A DNA stretch of 36,471 bases. It comes from Alkalihalobacillus pseudalcaliphilus (lineage in GTDB: Bacteria; Bacillota; Bacilli; Bacillales; Bacillaceae_D). The stretch is from positions 34,781 through 71,251 of the forward strand of contig LFJO01000004.1 in assembly GCA_001038565.1 (NCBI GenBank), written 5' to 3'. The translations under genes and the position numbers were made by a program. Each line of letters opens with the position of its first letter. The stretch's first letter is position 1. The notes beneath the pieces were generated by a model, which had not been told where the DNA came from, did no database searches, and saw only the letters and a program-made list of their open reading frames with translations. This document shows positions 15,627 through 23,449 of this stretch, piece by piece.

Positions 15627-15677
15627 GATATTGGACAATTACTCCCTGTTGATGGTGGACAAGCTACGGTAAGATAA
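15627..15677 (+). pseudogene. C-terminal scrap of a short-chain dehydrogenase
   Basis: The frame reads DIGQLLPVDGGQATVR then TAA. GQxLxVDGG followed by a few residues is the usual end of an SDR enzyme. A stop lies just upstream and no other part of the gene is present, so only the last 16 codons remain. Confidence 0.55.
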
Positions 15678-15700
15678 TAGATTTGAAAACAGATACCGAT

Positions 15701-15735
15701 ACCCCCTATTCTTGAGTAGAGAATAGGGGGTTACT
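15701..15735. terminator. Hairpin terminator
   Basis: ACCCCCTATTCT and AGAATAGGGGGT form a perfect 12-bp stem with a 7-nt loop, followed by TTACTATTT on the plus strand. It stands after the SDR remnant and may have belonged to the lost gene. Confidence 0.7.
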
Positions 15736-15792
15736 ATTTATACAAGATTTAATAAAAAGCATCGAGCTAGAAGTTCATATTCATCCATCTAT

Positions 15793-15878
15793 CTATCTTA
15801 TATCAGGATACTCCCAATAACCATTACATGTACCATTATCTGAGGTATCGATGTACTCCACTAATTGATTGCCGGTTC
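15793..15878 (-). pseudogene. Orphan tail of a CBM36-type xylan-binding domain
   Basis: The minus strand reads TGNQLVEYIDTSDNGT, then CNGYWEYPDIR and TAG. It matches the last residues of the xylanase encoded at 23690-24766 ([16 protein letters not shown], then [11 protein letters not shown]). DNA is also similar over about 80 bp. Upstream of it the match stops abruptly and no catalytic domain is found. It is the last piece of a second CBM36 gene, or a duplicated fragment. Confidence 0.8.
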
Positions 15879-15942
15879 AATTCTACTATTTGTTTAACTA
15901 TTTTTTAGCCACTGCCTATTTTAAATAAAATAAAAAGTGATG

Positions 15943-15971
15943 TTGCAATATTAAAAGTTACATGATAGTAT
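15943..15971 (+). promoter_or_regulatory. Sigma-A promoter of the ZinT-type gene
   Basis: TTGCAA (15943-15948), a 17-bp spacer and TAGTAT (15966-15971). The Zur operator begins 5 bp downstream, over the expected transcription start. Confidence 0.7.
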
Positions 15972-15975
15972 TTGA

Positions 15976-15990
15976 TCGTAATAATTACGA
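15976..15990. promoter_or_regulatory. Zur operator, perfect
   Basis: TCGTAATAATTACGA is a perfect 7-1-7 inverted repeat equal to the Bacillus Zur box. It directly follows the -10 element of the ZinT-type gene, so zinc-loaded Zur would block RNA polymerase. Confidence 0.93.
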
Positions 15991-16013
15991 TTAGTTAAAA
16001 GGAGAGGAATTCA

Positions 16014-17012
16014 TTGAGAAAGAATTTAGGAGTACTATTTTTAAGCTTTTTATTATTGGTGGGGTGCCAAGCAGTTGATTCCAACGAGGACAATTCTCAA
16101 GAAGAAGAAACAAATGAGCATGAACAACATGATGATCATGACCACAGCCATGAACAAGAAGCTCCAGAGGATGTTACTATTCTAGGACTAGCGGATCATT
16201 ATCATACTGGTGATGTAATTGAACTTACAGCTAACTTTGAAGAAGAGACGGAATTTGAGCATTGGCATTGGTATACGCGAGAGCCAGGTGAACAAGAGTG
16301 GGTAACTGTACCTGAGCACGGTGATATTCATTACATCGGTGAGGCTGAAGTCGACGGTCAAGAAATTAAAGCAGTTCTGTTTAATGATGATCATGAACCT
16401 TTTGTGCAGTCCGCTCCAGTGGTGATAACTATTGATGATCATCATGGGCACCATGGACATGACCATGATGAAGAACAAGAAAAGATTTATCAAGGATATT
16501 TTGAAGATAGTCAAATAGAGGATCGGACACTTTCTGATTGGGAAGGAGACTGGCAATCGGTATATCCATATCTACAAGCTGATCAATTAGATGAAGTTTT
16601 CTCACATAAAGCAGAGCATGGTGATATGACTACTGAAGAGTATAAAGAGTATTATACGATTGGTTATGAGACAGACGTCGAACGAATCGTTATTGAAGGT
16701 AATCAGGTGATATTTTACGAAAATGGAGAAGAGCTTTCGGGCGAATATGTTTATGATGGATATGAGGTTCTAACCTATGAAGCAGGTAATAGAGGTGTTA
16801 GATATATATTTAAATTAAATGGGGATACTACCAAACTTCCACAATTTATCCAGTTTAGTGATCATATTATTTTTCCTACTAAATCACATCATTTTCATTT
16901 GTATTGGGGTGATGACCGTGAGGAATTATTAGATGAAGTTACGAATTGGCCAACTTATTATCCTTCTGAACTGAGTGCAGATGAGATTATTCATGAGATG
17001 ATTGCTCATTAA
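16014..17012 (+). CDS. zinT: Zinc-binding lipoprotein: His-rich linker, Ig-like module and ZinT domain
   Basis: A lipoprotein signal ends in LVGC (C18). Then come an acidic His-rich tether (to residue 50), a module of about 95 residues (53-147) with HYHTGD and HWHWY, a second His cluster (HHGHHGHDHD) and a full ZinT/YodA domain (about 155-332), recognisable by SDWEGDWQSVYPYL, GNRGVRYIF, HHFHLYWGD and NWPTYYP. It should sit on the outside of the membrane, bind zinc and pass it to ZnuA. TTG 16014 follows AAAAGGAGAGG. It is controlled by the Zur box at 15976. Odd: the central module recurs in the ZnuA protein at 18838, see findings. Confidence 0.92.
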   Translation: MRKNLGVLFLSFLLLVGCQAVDSNEDNSQEEETNEHEQHDDHDHSHEQEAPEDVTILGLADHYHTGDVIELTANFEEETEFEHWHWYTREPGEQEWVTVPEHGDIHYIGEAEVDGQEIKAVLFNDDHEPFVQSAPVVITIDDHHGHHGHDHDEEQEKIYQGYFEDSQIEDRTLSDWEGDWQSVYPYLQADQLDEVFSHKAEHGDMTTEEYKEYYTIGYETDVERIVIEGNQVIFYENGEELSGEYVYDGYEVLTYEAGNRGVRYIFKLNGDTTKLPQFIQFSDHIIFPTKSHHFHLYWGDDREELLDEVTNWPTYYPSELSADEIIHEMIAH

Positions 17013-17060
17013 ATAATGAAATAGTGACCTTTTCTTAATTAATTATGTGGTAAAATGACG

Positions 17061-17105
17061 TAGCGACTTATTTATTCTAAACAAAGGATAAATGAGTCGC
17101 TATTT
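17061..17105 (+). terminator. Terminator after the ZinT-type gene
   Basis: TAGCGACTTATTTAT and ATAAATGAGTCGCTA form a 15-pair stem with one G-U, followed by TTTCTGTT. It separates this gene from zur. Confidence 0.8.
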
Positions 17106-17241
17106 CTGTTGTCATGTTAATGAACGTAAGGTGTCATAGCATATTTAGAAATTACCAATGGTTTTTTTACACATATGACAAACATTTATTTTGTTGATAA
17201 AATACATATAAACATAAGAGTATAGAAAGGGACGGATAAAA

Positions 17242-17673
17242 TTGTTAGAAGGTCAAACTAAATTGAGTGAAATGGTTCAAGTTATGTCTCGAAATGGCTG
17301 GCGAATAACGGAACAGAGAAAAACATTAGCTCAGATTTTTATCGATCATGATGGATACTTATCACCAAAAGACGTCTATGAAAAAATGTCTAATAAGTAT
17401 CCTAGTGTTAGTTTAGATACAGTATATCGAAACCTTCGCATCTTAAGTGAGATGGGGATATTGGAACATTTTTATTTTATGGAAGATGGATTGAAGTTTA
17501 GGGAAAACTGCACGACTCATCATCATCATCATTTAATCTGTTTAAGTTGTGAAAAGACGTTGCATTTTGAATTCTGTCCGATGGGAAAGGAATTACAATT
17601 ACCTGGAAACTTTAAAATTTTGAACCATCGATTTGAAGTGTATGGAGTTTGTGAAGAGTGTCAAGGTATATAG
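17242..17673 (+). CDS. zur: Zinc uptake repressor Zur (Fur family)
   Basis: A 143-residue Fur-family repressor. The winged helix contains SLDTVYRNLRILSEMGILEHF, the metal sites include THHHHHLICLSCEK, and CxxC pairs (CLSC, CEEC) form the structural zinc site. The HHHHH block and the C-terminal HRFEVYGVCEEC match Zur of B. subtilis better than Fur or PerR. TTG 17242 follows AAAGGGA; an ATG at 17272 is possible but has a weaker site. With zinc it would bind the 15-bp operators found in front of the ZinT-type gene, znuB, znuA and rpsN. No Zur box is seen before zur itself. Confidence 0.93.
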   Translation: MLEGQTKLSEMVQVMSRNGWRITEQRKTLAQIFIDHDGYLSPKDVYEKMSNKYPSVSLDTVYRNLRILSEMGILEHFYFMEDGLKFRENCTTHHHHHLICLSCEKTLHFEFCPMGKELQLPGNFKILNHRFEVYGVCEECQGI

Positions 17674-17692
17674 TTTAAAATAAGAATAGAAG

Positions 17693-17726
17693 CCTCATAA
17701 CTTAATTCAATGTTATGAGGTTTTTT
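17693..17726 (+). terminator. Terminator of zur
   Basis: CCTCATAAC and GTTATGAGG form a 9-bp perfect stem followed by six T's. It is placed between the converging zur and znuB genes. Confidence 0.9.
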
Positions 17727-17766
17727 ATTTCAAAGATTATCTACTAAAAACCCGTTAAAGGCATAA

Positions 17767-18618
17767 TTAACGGGCGTAGACATGAAGCTTGCTTAACATT
17801 TTCTTCGCACCTAAACTCCCTAATAAAAATAACCCAGCTACAACTACGATGGAACCGCCTGGGGCTAAACTAAAGTGATACCCTAAGAAAATCCCTAAAA
17901 TAACGGATAGTTCCCCAAAAATGACAGAATAAATAAACATTTGTTTAAAGCTTTTAGCCCATTGTATGGCTGCTGATACGGGTAATGTCATCAAAGCCGA
18001 AATGAGAAGTATGCCTACTATTCTCATGGCAGCAGCAATAACAAGTGCGACAACAATTGTAAAAAGTAAATCTAACCAACGTTTAGAAATCCCCGATGTA
18101 ATAGCTTGTTCAACATCAAAAGCTAAAAAAAGCCATTCTTTATAAAATATGATTAAAACAATGATGCTGAAGATTGAAACAAATAGAACCACATTTAAAT
18201 CATTTTGTCCAACTGCGGCTATGCTTCCAAATAAATAAGCAAAGAGATCTGTATTAAACCCATTTGCTATGGAGATAAAAACCACACCTAAACCAACACC
18301 TAACGATAATGTAATTGGAATGGATAATTCCTCAAAATTTCGATAGATTGTTCGAAGCTTATCGATAAAAATAGCCCCTAAAATTGAGAAGAGCACGCCC
18401 ATATAAATGGGATCATAGTTTGCTAATGGGACAATCAATGAAGCTAGAAGCAGGTGAAAGGCAATACCTGTTAATGTGATGTGAGATAATGCATCTGCAA
18501 TTAAAGACATTCTCTTTACTACAAGAAAAACACCAATCATAGGTGCGATTAATCCAATTAGTAATCCAGAAAATAAAGCATTTTTTAAAAAATCGTATTG
18601 AAAAAAGACATCTAACAT
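17767..18618 (-). CDS. znuB: Zinc ABC transporter permease ZnuB
   Basis: A 283-residue metal-type ABC-3 permease with about eight membrane segments. It starts LKNALFSGLLIGLIAPMIGVFLVVKRMSLIADALSH, the family signature, and has VGILLISALMTLPVSAA in the C-terminal half. It is transcribed away from znuA from a shared 219-bp region that holds one Zur box for each side. ZnuB normally forms the membrane channel with the ATPase ZnuC; that gene is not next to it, and the permease stands alone up to its stop. Confidence 0.93.
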   Translation of the reverse strand: MLDVFFQYDFLKNALFSGLLIGLIAPMIGVFLVVKRMSLIADALSHITLTGIAFHLLLASLIVPLANYDPIYMGVLFSILGAIFIDKLRTIYRNFEELSIPITLSLGVGLGVVFISIANGFNTDLFAYLFGSIAAVGQNDLNVVLFVSIFSIIVLIIFYKEWLFLAFDVEQAITSGISKRWLDLLFTIVVALVIAAAMRIVGILLISALMTLPVSAAIQWAKSFKQMFIYSVIFGELSVILGIFLGYHFSLAPGGSIVVVAGLFLLGSLGAKKMLSKLHVYAR

Positions 18619-18634
18619 AGCAACACCTTCTTAA

Positions 18635-18649
18635 TAGTTATTATTACGA
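18635..18649 (-). promoter_or_regulatory. Zur operator in front of znuB (imperfect)
   Basis: On the minus strand TCGTAATAATAACTA agrees with the Zur box in the left arm and center and partly in the right arm. It lies between the -10 element and the ribosome site of znuB. Confidence 0.75.
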
Positions 18650-18663
18650 TTAAGTCGTTTTGT

Positions 18664-18693
18664 AGTATATCCTAAAGTAAGTAGGTATGTAAA
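18664..18693 (-). promoter_or_regulatory. Promoter of znuB
   Basis: On the minus strand TTTACA, an 18-bp spacer and TATACT. The imperfect Zur box begins about 14 bp downstream of the -10. Confidence 0.55.
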
Positions 18694-18707
18694 TAAATTA
18701 TTTTTTA

Positions 18708-18737
18708 TTGACAGATAGAAATGTTGTAGGATATTAT
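18708..18737 (+). promoter_or_regulatory. Promoter of znuA
   Basis: TTGACA (18708-18713), an 18-bp spacer and TATTAT (18732-18737). The operator starts 3 bp downstream, the same arrangement as at the ZinT-type gene. Confidence 0.7.
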
Positions 18738-18740
18738 AAA

Positions 18741-18755
18741 ACGTAATAATTACGA
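18741..18755. promoter_or_regulatory. Zur operator in front of znuA
   Basis: ACGTAATAATTACGA matches the Zur box at 14 of 15 positions and covers the expected transcription start of znuA. Confidence 0.9.
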
Positions 18756-18837
18756 TTTGTCACTATGTGTTAGTGGAGAGCTCATATTGTGAATCGAAAG
18801 TAATGGTTAAACAAAATCAATTATAAAGGAGAGAAGT

Positions 18838-20064
18838 ATGAGAAAGAGGTTATCATTATTATTGATTATATTAGGAATTGTACTAATTGGTTGTCAATCT
18901 CAAGAGTCAAACGAGGGGATGACAGCTGATGAGACCTTATTAGTATATACATCTATTTATGCGTTAGCTGATTTTACAGAAAAAATAGGTGGAGAATTTG
19001 TTGAGGTAGAGAGCATATATCCGCCTAATGCAGATGCACATACGTATGAGCCTACGTCGAAGGATATGGTAAATATTGCAGAGTCTGATATTTTTATTTA
19101 TTCCGGAGTGGGGATGGAGCCCTTTGCAGAAAGAATAGAAGACAGCCTTAAAGATGAAGTTGTACATATCTTAGCTGCAGGAGAAGGAATTAATTTGAGG
19201 GGAGAACCCCACTCACTTGAAAACTCCTCGGAACATATAGTGGATCATGGAACCTTTACATTAGAAGGGGTAGCCCATCATTACCATACAGGAGATGAGA
19301 TAAAGCTAACGGCTAATATAGAGGACAATAATGGAAACGACCATTGGCATTGGTATAAGAGAGAGCCTGGGGAAGATGAGTGGGAAGTAGCGTCAGGGCA
19401 AGAAGGTTCCGAATATACGGGGATAGCCAATGTTAACGGCCAGCAAATAAAAGCGGTACTATTTGGAAGTGATCATGAGATTAAGGCAGAGTCTGAGATA
19501 GCGACCGTTATTATTGATAATCATGATGGTGATAGTGGTATAGGAGATCCACATGTATTTTTAGACCCTATTTTAAGTATTGAAATTGCAGAAAGAATTA
19601 AAAAAATGTTGATTGAACTGATTCCAGACGAAAGTGAATATTTTGAAGGTAACTTTATTCAAATAAAGTCTAAACTGGAAGAGTTAGATCAACAATTACT
19701 TGAGACCATTTCTAAGGCTGATCACAATCAAATTATTGTTTCGCATGCAGCATACGGATATTGGGAGGATAGATATGGTTTGGAACAGTTAAGTATTTTA
19801 GGGTTATCTCCTACTCAGGAACCTTCTCAAGCACAATTAGTTGAACTTGTTAATGTAGCAAAAGAAAATAATCTTCAATATGTTATATTCGAAAATAATG
19901 TAAGCTCTACGATTTCAGAATTAATTCGTTCGGAAATTGGAGCTGAAAGTTTAATTTTAAGGAATATGGAAAGCGTCTCACAAGAAGATTTGGACAATGA
20001 CGAAGACTATTTTAGTATGATGAAAAAGAACATTGAGACCTTGGAAGAAGCTTTAAATCATTAA
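18838..20064 (+). CDS. znuA: Zinc-binding lipoprotein ZnuA with an inserted Ig-like module
   Basis: A lipoprotein signal ends in LIGC (C19). The protein is a cluster A-I solute receptor: first lobe with HTYEPTSKDM (H68), then DPHVFLDP (H239), VSHAAYGYW and the second lobe ending EDYFSMMKKNIETL. Between the two, where ZnuA proteins normally have a disordered His-rich loop, there is a folded-looking module of about 97 residues (137-233) with HHYHTGDEI, DHWHWYKREPGE and GQQIKAVLF. It closely resembles the module in the ZinT-type lipoprotein at 16014. The role is to capture zinc and deliver it to ZnuB. ATG 18838 follows AAAGGAGAG; Zur box at 18741. Confidence 0.92.
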   Translation: MRKRLSLLLIILGIVLIGCQSQESNEGMTADETLLVYTSIYALADFTEKIGGEFVEVESIYPPNADAHTYEPTSKDMVNIAESDIFIYSGVGMEPFAERIEDSLKDEVVHILAAGEGINLRGEPHSLENSSEHIVDHGTFTLEGVAHHYHTGDEIKLTANIEDNNGNDHWHWYKREPGEDEWEVASGQEGSEYTGIANVNGQQIKAVLFGSDHEIKAESEIATVIIDNHDGDSGIGDPHVFLDPILSIEIAERIKKMLIELIPDESEYFEGNFIQIKSKLEELDQQLLETISKADHNQIIVSHAAYGYWEDRYGLEQLSILGLSPTQEPSQAQLVELVNVAKENNLQYVIFENNVSSTISELIRSEIGAESLILRNMESVSQEDLDNDEDYFSMMKKNIETLEEALNH

Positions 20065-20077
20065 CCACGGAAATAAA

Positions 20078-20092
20078 TCGTAATAATTACAC
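20078..20092. promoter_or_regulatory. Zur operator in front of rpsN
   Basis: TCGTAATAATTACAC agrees with the Zur box at 13 of 15 positions. It lies between the znuA stop and the ribosome site of the zinc-free S14 gene, so that gene can be induced by zinc starvation both from its own start and by read-through from znuA. Confidence 0.85.
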
Positions 20093-20116
20093 TTAAGTTG
20101 TAGAGGAGTTAGAGAA

Positions 20117-20386
20117 ATGGCAAAGAAATCAAAGGTAGTGAAAGAGCGAAAGCGACAAGAGCAAGTGGAAAAGTATGCAATCATTCGAAAGGAATTGAAA
20201 GAAAAGGGAGATTATCGTGCACTTAGTAAGCTGCCTAGAGATTCGTCTCCTACCCGTTTAAAGAATAGGTGTGAATTAACAGGGAGACCTCGGGGGTACA
20301 TTCGTAAATTTAAAATGTCGCGAATTGCGTTTAGAGAGCTCGCTCATAAGGGACAAATTCCTGGTGTAAAGAAAGCAAGCTGGTAA
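20117..20386 (+). CDS. rpsN: Zinc-independent ribosomal protein S14 (paralogue)
   Basis: An 89-residue S14 with [21 protein letters not shown] and the usual C-terminal [11 protein letters not shown]. It has a single cysteine and lacks the CxxC pairs of the zinc-binding 61-residue S14, so it is the C-minus form. In B. subtilis this paralogue (YhzA) replaces the zinc form under starvation, releasing zinc while ribosome assembly continues. The Zur box 24 bp upstream supports this role here. Confidence 0.95.
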   Translation: MAKKSKVVKERKRQEQVEKYAIIRKELKEKGDYRALSKLPRDSSPTRLKNRCELTGRPRGYIRKFKMSRIAFRELAHKGQIPGVKKASW

Positions 20387-20405
20387 TTGTAATAAGGAGT
20401 TCTAA

Positions 20406-20759
20406 ATGATGAAAAAAGACAGTCCTGCCTTGTTGGAATTTATGTATCGTCGAGCGGTGAGGAATTTATCACCGCAGGAACAGGAGATATATACATTTAT
20501 TATAGAAAAAGAAATGGTGCTTGAGAATCAGGCGATGAATAAAGAGCATTATTTACAACTATTAATTGAGCATTCTCCGATTGTCGAAGCTGCAAACTTT
20601 TTCTTGCTAGAAGTAGAATCCGTGAAATATCAGTTAGATAAAGTAGAAGAAAAAATTAACAAAATGATAGAGGAAACCTCTAGAAAGGTCAAATGGATTG
20701 ATTATTCCAGTAGTCTAGAGAAAGAAACCGGTAAGTTGTTTTTATTTTCTTATGAGTGA
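20406..20759 (+). CDS. Unknown 117-residue protein in the Zur-controlled unit
   Basis: It starts 19 bp after rpsN with the ribosome site ATAAGGAG, so it is probably cotranscribed and induced by zinc starvation. I do not recognise it. It is charged and helical, without signal peptide, membrane segment or cysteine; a coiled-coil-like stretch covers about residues 70-95 (VESVKYQLDKVEEKINKMIE). No metal-binding motif stands out. Being next to the zinc-free S14 and before the ZagA-like GTPases makes a role in zinc-economy likely by association only. Confidence 0.75.
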   Translation: MMKKDSPALLEFMYRRAVRNLSPQEQEIYTFIIEKEMVLENQAMNKEHYLQLLIEHSPIVEAANFFLLEVESVKYQLDKVEEKINKMIEETSRKVKWIDYSSSLEKETGKLFLFSYE

Positions 20760-20813
20760 ATAGCAGTCATACTGCAAATGTTTAATCTATTACGGAAGAT
20801 AGCCATACGATGT

Positions 20814-20846
20814 GACAAACCTTCATTAAATAAATGGTGGTTTGTC
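20814..20846 (+). other. Hairpin between the S14 unit and the first ZagA-like gene
   Basis: GACAAACC and GGTTTGTC form an 8-bp perfect outer stem around an AT-rich, partly paired core (CTTCATT/AAATGG). There is no T run after it, so it may be a weak terminator or an RNA processing element. No Zur box or clear promoter is seen in 20760-20885. Confidence 0.45.
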
Positions 20847-20885
20847 CTTTGGTCATTCCGTTAATGAATACGAGGAGTGAAGGAT

Positions 20886-22082
20886 ATGAAAAAGATTCCG
20901 GTTACAGTATTGAGTGGATATTTGGGAGCTGGGAAAACGACATTAATGAATCATGTGCTGAATAATCGTCAAGGCTTAAAGGTCGCGGTCATTGTCAATG
21001 ATATGAGTGAAGTGAACATTGATAGTGAGTTGATTCAAACACAAGGTAATTTTTCGCGTACGGAAGAGAAACTAGTAGAAATGTCGAATGGCTGTATTTG
21101 TTGTACACTTCGCGAGGATTTATTGGTGGAAGTACAAAGGTTGGCTGAACAGGGAGATATTGATTACATTCTAATAGAATCATCCGGAATAAGCGAGCCT
21201 GTACCAGTAGCTCAGACGTTTTCTTATATAGATGAAGAAATGGGCATTGATTTAACTCAATTTTGTCAGTTGGATACGATGGTTACACTTGTTGACGCTC
21301 ATCGTTTTTGGCATGATTTTGAGTCAGGGGATACTTTGCTAGAGCGAAAAGAGGCGGTTGGAGAAGAGGATGACCGAAATATTGCCGATCTGTTAATAGA
21401 CCAGATTGAATTTTGTGATGTCCTTATTTTAAATAAAAGCGATTTAGTAACAGCAGAGAATCTAGATATTTTAGAGAAAGTGATAAAAACATTACAGCCT
21501 GATGCAAAAGTGATAAGGACGGAAAATAGTGTAGTCGATGTTCATGAAATTTTAAATACTGGTTTATTCGATTTTGATAAAGCGAGCCAATCTGCAGGTT
21601 GGTTACGAGAATTAAACCTAGGTCCTTCCCAGCACACGCCTGAAACGGAGGAATATGGAATATCATCGTTTGTTTATTCGAGAAAAAGACCATTCCATTC
21701 GCAAAGGTTTAATCAATGGTGCGGTGCAATGCCTATACAAATTGTAAGAGCAAAGGGGATTGCTTGGTGTGCTAGTAGAAACGATTTAGCTATATTCTTG
21801 TCTCAAGCTGGTCCTTCCGTCCACCTTGAACCTATATCGTATTGGGTAGCTTCTTTACCAGCTAGTGAGCAGACAAGAATCAAAATGACTAATCCGGGAA
21901 TAGTAGAGGGTTGGGATGAGGAACATGGTGACCGACATACAAAGCTCGTTTTTATTGGAATTGATTTAGACTTAGACTTAATAACAAGAGAATTAGATGA
22001 GTGTTTACTTACGAGTGATGAATATATGGAAAATTGGAATAAACTTCCTGATCCATTTTATTGGGATATCGAAAGTAGTTAA
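20886..22082 (+). CDS. ZagA/YciC-like zinc metallochaperone GTPase (COG0523), copy 1
   Basis: A 398-residue G3E-family GTPase: Walker A GYLGAGKTT, the metal motif CxCC in NGCICCTLRED, the Walker B-like ESSGISEPVPVAQTF and the base-specific NKSD. The C-terminal CobW_C domain follows after residue 250. ATG 20886 is 8 nt after GAGGAG. These proteins hand zinc to client enzymes such as FolE under zinc limitation. Odd compared with the second copy: it has WCGAMPIQIVRAKG where the second has WLENWPEGIVRAKG. Confidence 0.9.
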   Translation: MKKIPVTVLSGYLGAGKTTLMNHVLNNRQGLKVAVIVNDMSEVNIDSELIQTQGNFSRTEEKLVEMSNGCICCTLREDLLVEVQRLAEQGDIDYILIESSGISEPVPVAQTFSYIDEEMGIDLTQFCQLDTMVTLVDAHRFWHDFESGDTLLERKEAVGEEDDRNIADLLIDQIEFCDVLILNKSDLVTAENLDILEKVIKTLQPDAKVIRTENSVVDVHEILNTGLFDFDKASQSAGWLRELNLGPSQHTPETEEYGISSFVYSRKRPFHSQRFNQWCGAMPIQIVRAKGIAWCASRNDLAIFLSQAGPSVHLEPISYWVASLPASEQTRIKMTNPGIVEGWDEEHGDRHTKLVFIGIDLDLDLITRELDECLLTSDEYMENWNKLPDPFYWDIESS

Positions 22083-22146
22083 GTTGGCCTTGTGATACTG
22101 GTTCGTTAATATATTTGAGAATCTGTAGTTTTGGGAGGGATATAAA

Positions 22147-23319
22147 TTGAAGGTACCTGTTACCGTTTTAAGTGGTTACTTAGGATCTGGGAAAACGACA
22201 CTACTTCAGCAAATTTTGCAAAATGAAGATAAGTTAAAAATAGCGGTTATCGTTAATGATATGACTGAAATTAATATTGATGCGAGGTTAATTAAAGAAA
22301 ATGGTCTTGTGCAAACAGATGAAAAGTTGGTTGAACTTCAAAATGGCTGTATTTGTTGTACACTTCGCGAAGATTTATTGCTAGAAGTAAATAATTTAGT
22401 TCGGCAAGGGGACATCGATTATATTGTAATAGAGTCCTCAGGAATTAGTGAGCCCATTCCTGTAGCGCAAACATTTACTTATATGGATGAAGAGCTAGGT
22501 GTGAATCTATCTGAAAAGTGTAGGCTTGATACAATGGTAACTGTAGTGGATACTGCACACTTTTGGAGTAATTACTCTACAGGTGAATCACTGCTTGACC
22601 GTCAACAAGGAATTAATGAGGATGATGAACGAGATATAGTTGATTTATTAGTTGACCAAATAGAATTTGCGAATGTCATTATATTAAATAAGGTTGATTT
22701 AATTAATACAAAGAGATTACAGACGATCAAAGGTTTTATCCGTAAATTAAATGCCGATGCAGATATTATATGTACGGCACATTCAAAGGTAGATATTAAT
22801 AGAGTTTTAAATACAAATTTATTTCATTTTGAGAAGGCGAGTCAAGCAGCTGGGTGGATAAAAGAATTAAATGAAGAACATATTCCAGAGACGGATGAGT
22901 ATAACATCTCATCATTTCTGTTTAAAAGTCGAAAACCATTTCATCCAGAAAGGTTGATGTACTGGCTGGAAAACTGGCCAGAGGGGATTGTACGAGCAAA
23001 GGGTTTTTTCTGGTTAGCTTCTAGAAATGACCAGGTCGGTTTACTATCACAAGCCGGTTCAAATATTACTATTAGTGGTGCAGGTGAATGGGTAGCTACT
23101 TATTCTAATGACGAGCAGAAGAAGTTACTTCAAGAAGATTCTAAGCTAAGTAGAGAATGGGATGTTCTATATGGAGACAGATTAACAGAAATCGTTTTTA
23201 TCGGCATCTCCATTTCACAAAAAGAAATACAAGAATCGCTAGAATTATGTGTGCTCACTGAGGAGGAAATGACGGAAGGTTGGTTGTCCTTCCATGATCC
23301 ATTACCAGATTTCTACTAA
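22147..23319 (+). CDS. ZagA/YciC-like zinc metallochaperone GTPase (COG0523), copy 2
   Basis: A 390-residue paralogue of the preceding protein with the same motifs: GYLGSGKTT, NGCICCTLRED, ESSGISEPIPVAQTF and NKVD, then the CobW_C domain. TTG 22147 follows GGGAGGGA. The two genes are 64 bp apart in the same direction and form a tandem duplication, with the N-terminal GTPase part better kept than the C-terminal domain, which is expected to contact the client. This suggests two different clients for one zinc-delivery mechanism. After the stop 130 bp contain no gene I can support. Confidence 0.9.
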   Translation: MKVPVTVLSGYLGSGKTTLLQQILQNEDKLKIAVIVNDMTEINIDARLIKENGLVQTDEKLVELQNGCICCTLREDLLLEVNNLVRQGDIDYIVIESSGISEPIPVAQTFTYMDEELGVNLSEKCRLDTMVTVVDTAHFWSNYSTGESLLDRQQGINEDDERDIVDLLVDQIEFANVIILNKVDLINTKRLQTIKGFIRKLNADADIICTAHSKVDINRVLNTNLFHFEKASQAAGWIKELNEEHIPETDEYNISSFLFKSRKPFHPERLMYWLENWPEGIVRAKGFFWLASRNDQVGLLSQAGSNITISGAGEWVATYSNDEQKKLLQEDSKLSREWDVLYGDRLTEIVFIGISISQKEIQESLELCVLTEEEMTEGWLSFHDPLPDFY

Positions 23320-23449
23320 AAATAGCAGGGAGGAGATAAAGGTAACAGACGACGAAGTAATATCATTAGAGAAGGTAGAGATAAAAATAAAGGCTTGTAG
23401 CTATTGATTTGATGAACGAGGCTAGGCCAAAAGATTTTCAGTAACTAAA

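Noticed and set aside
23338-23409. Possible short frames after the second ZagA-like gene behind GGGAGGAG
   Set aside because: There is a good ribosome-like sequence but no ATG, GTG or TTG at a suitable distance; probably a decayed gene start.
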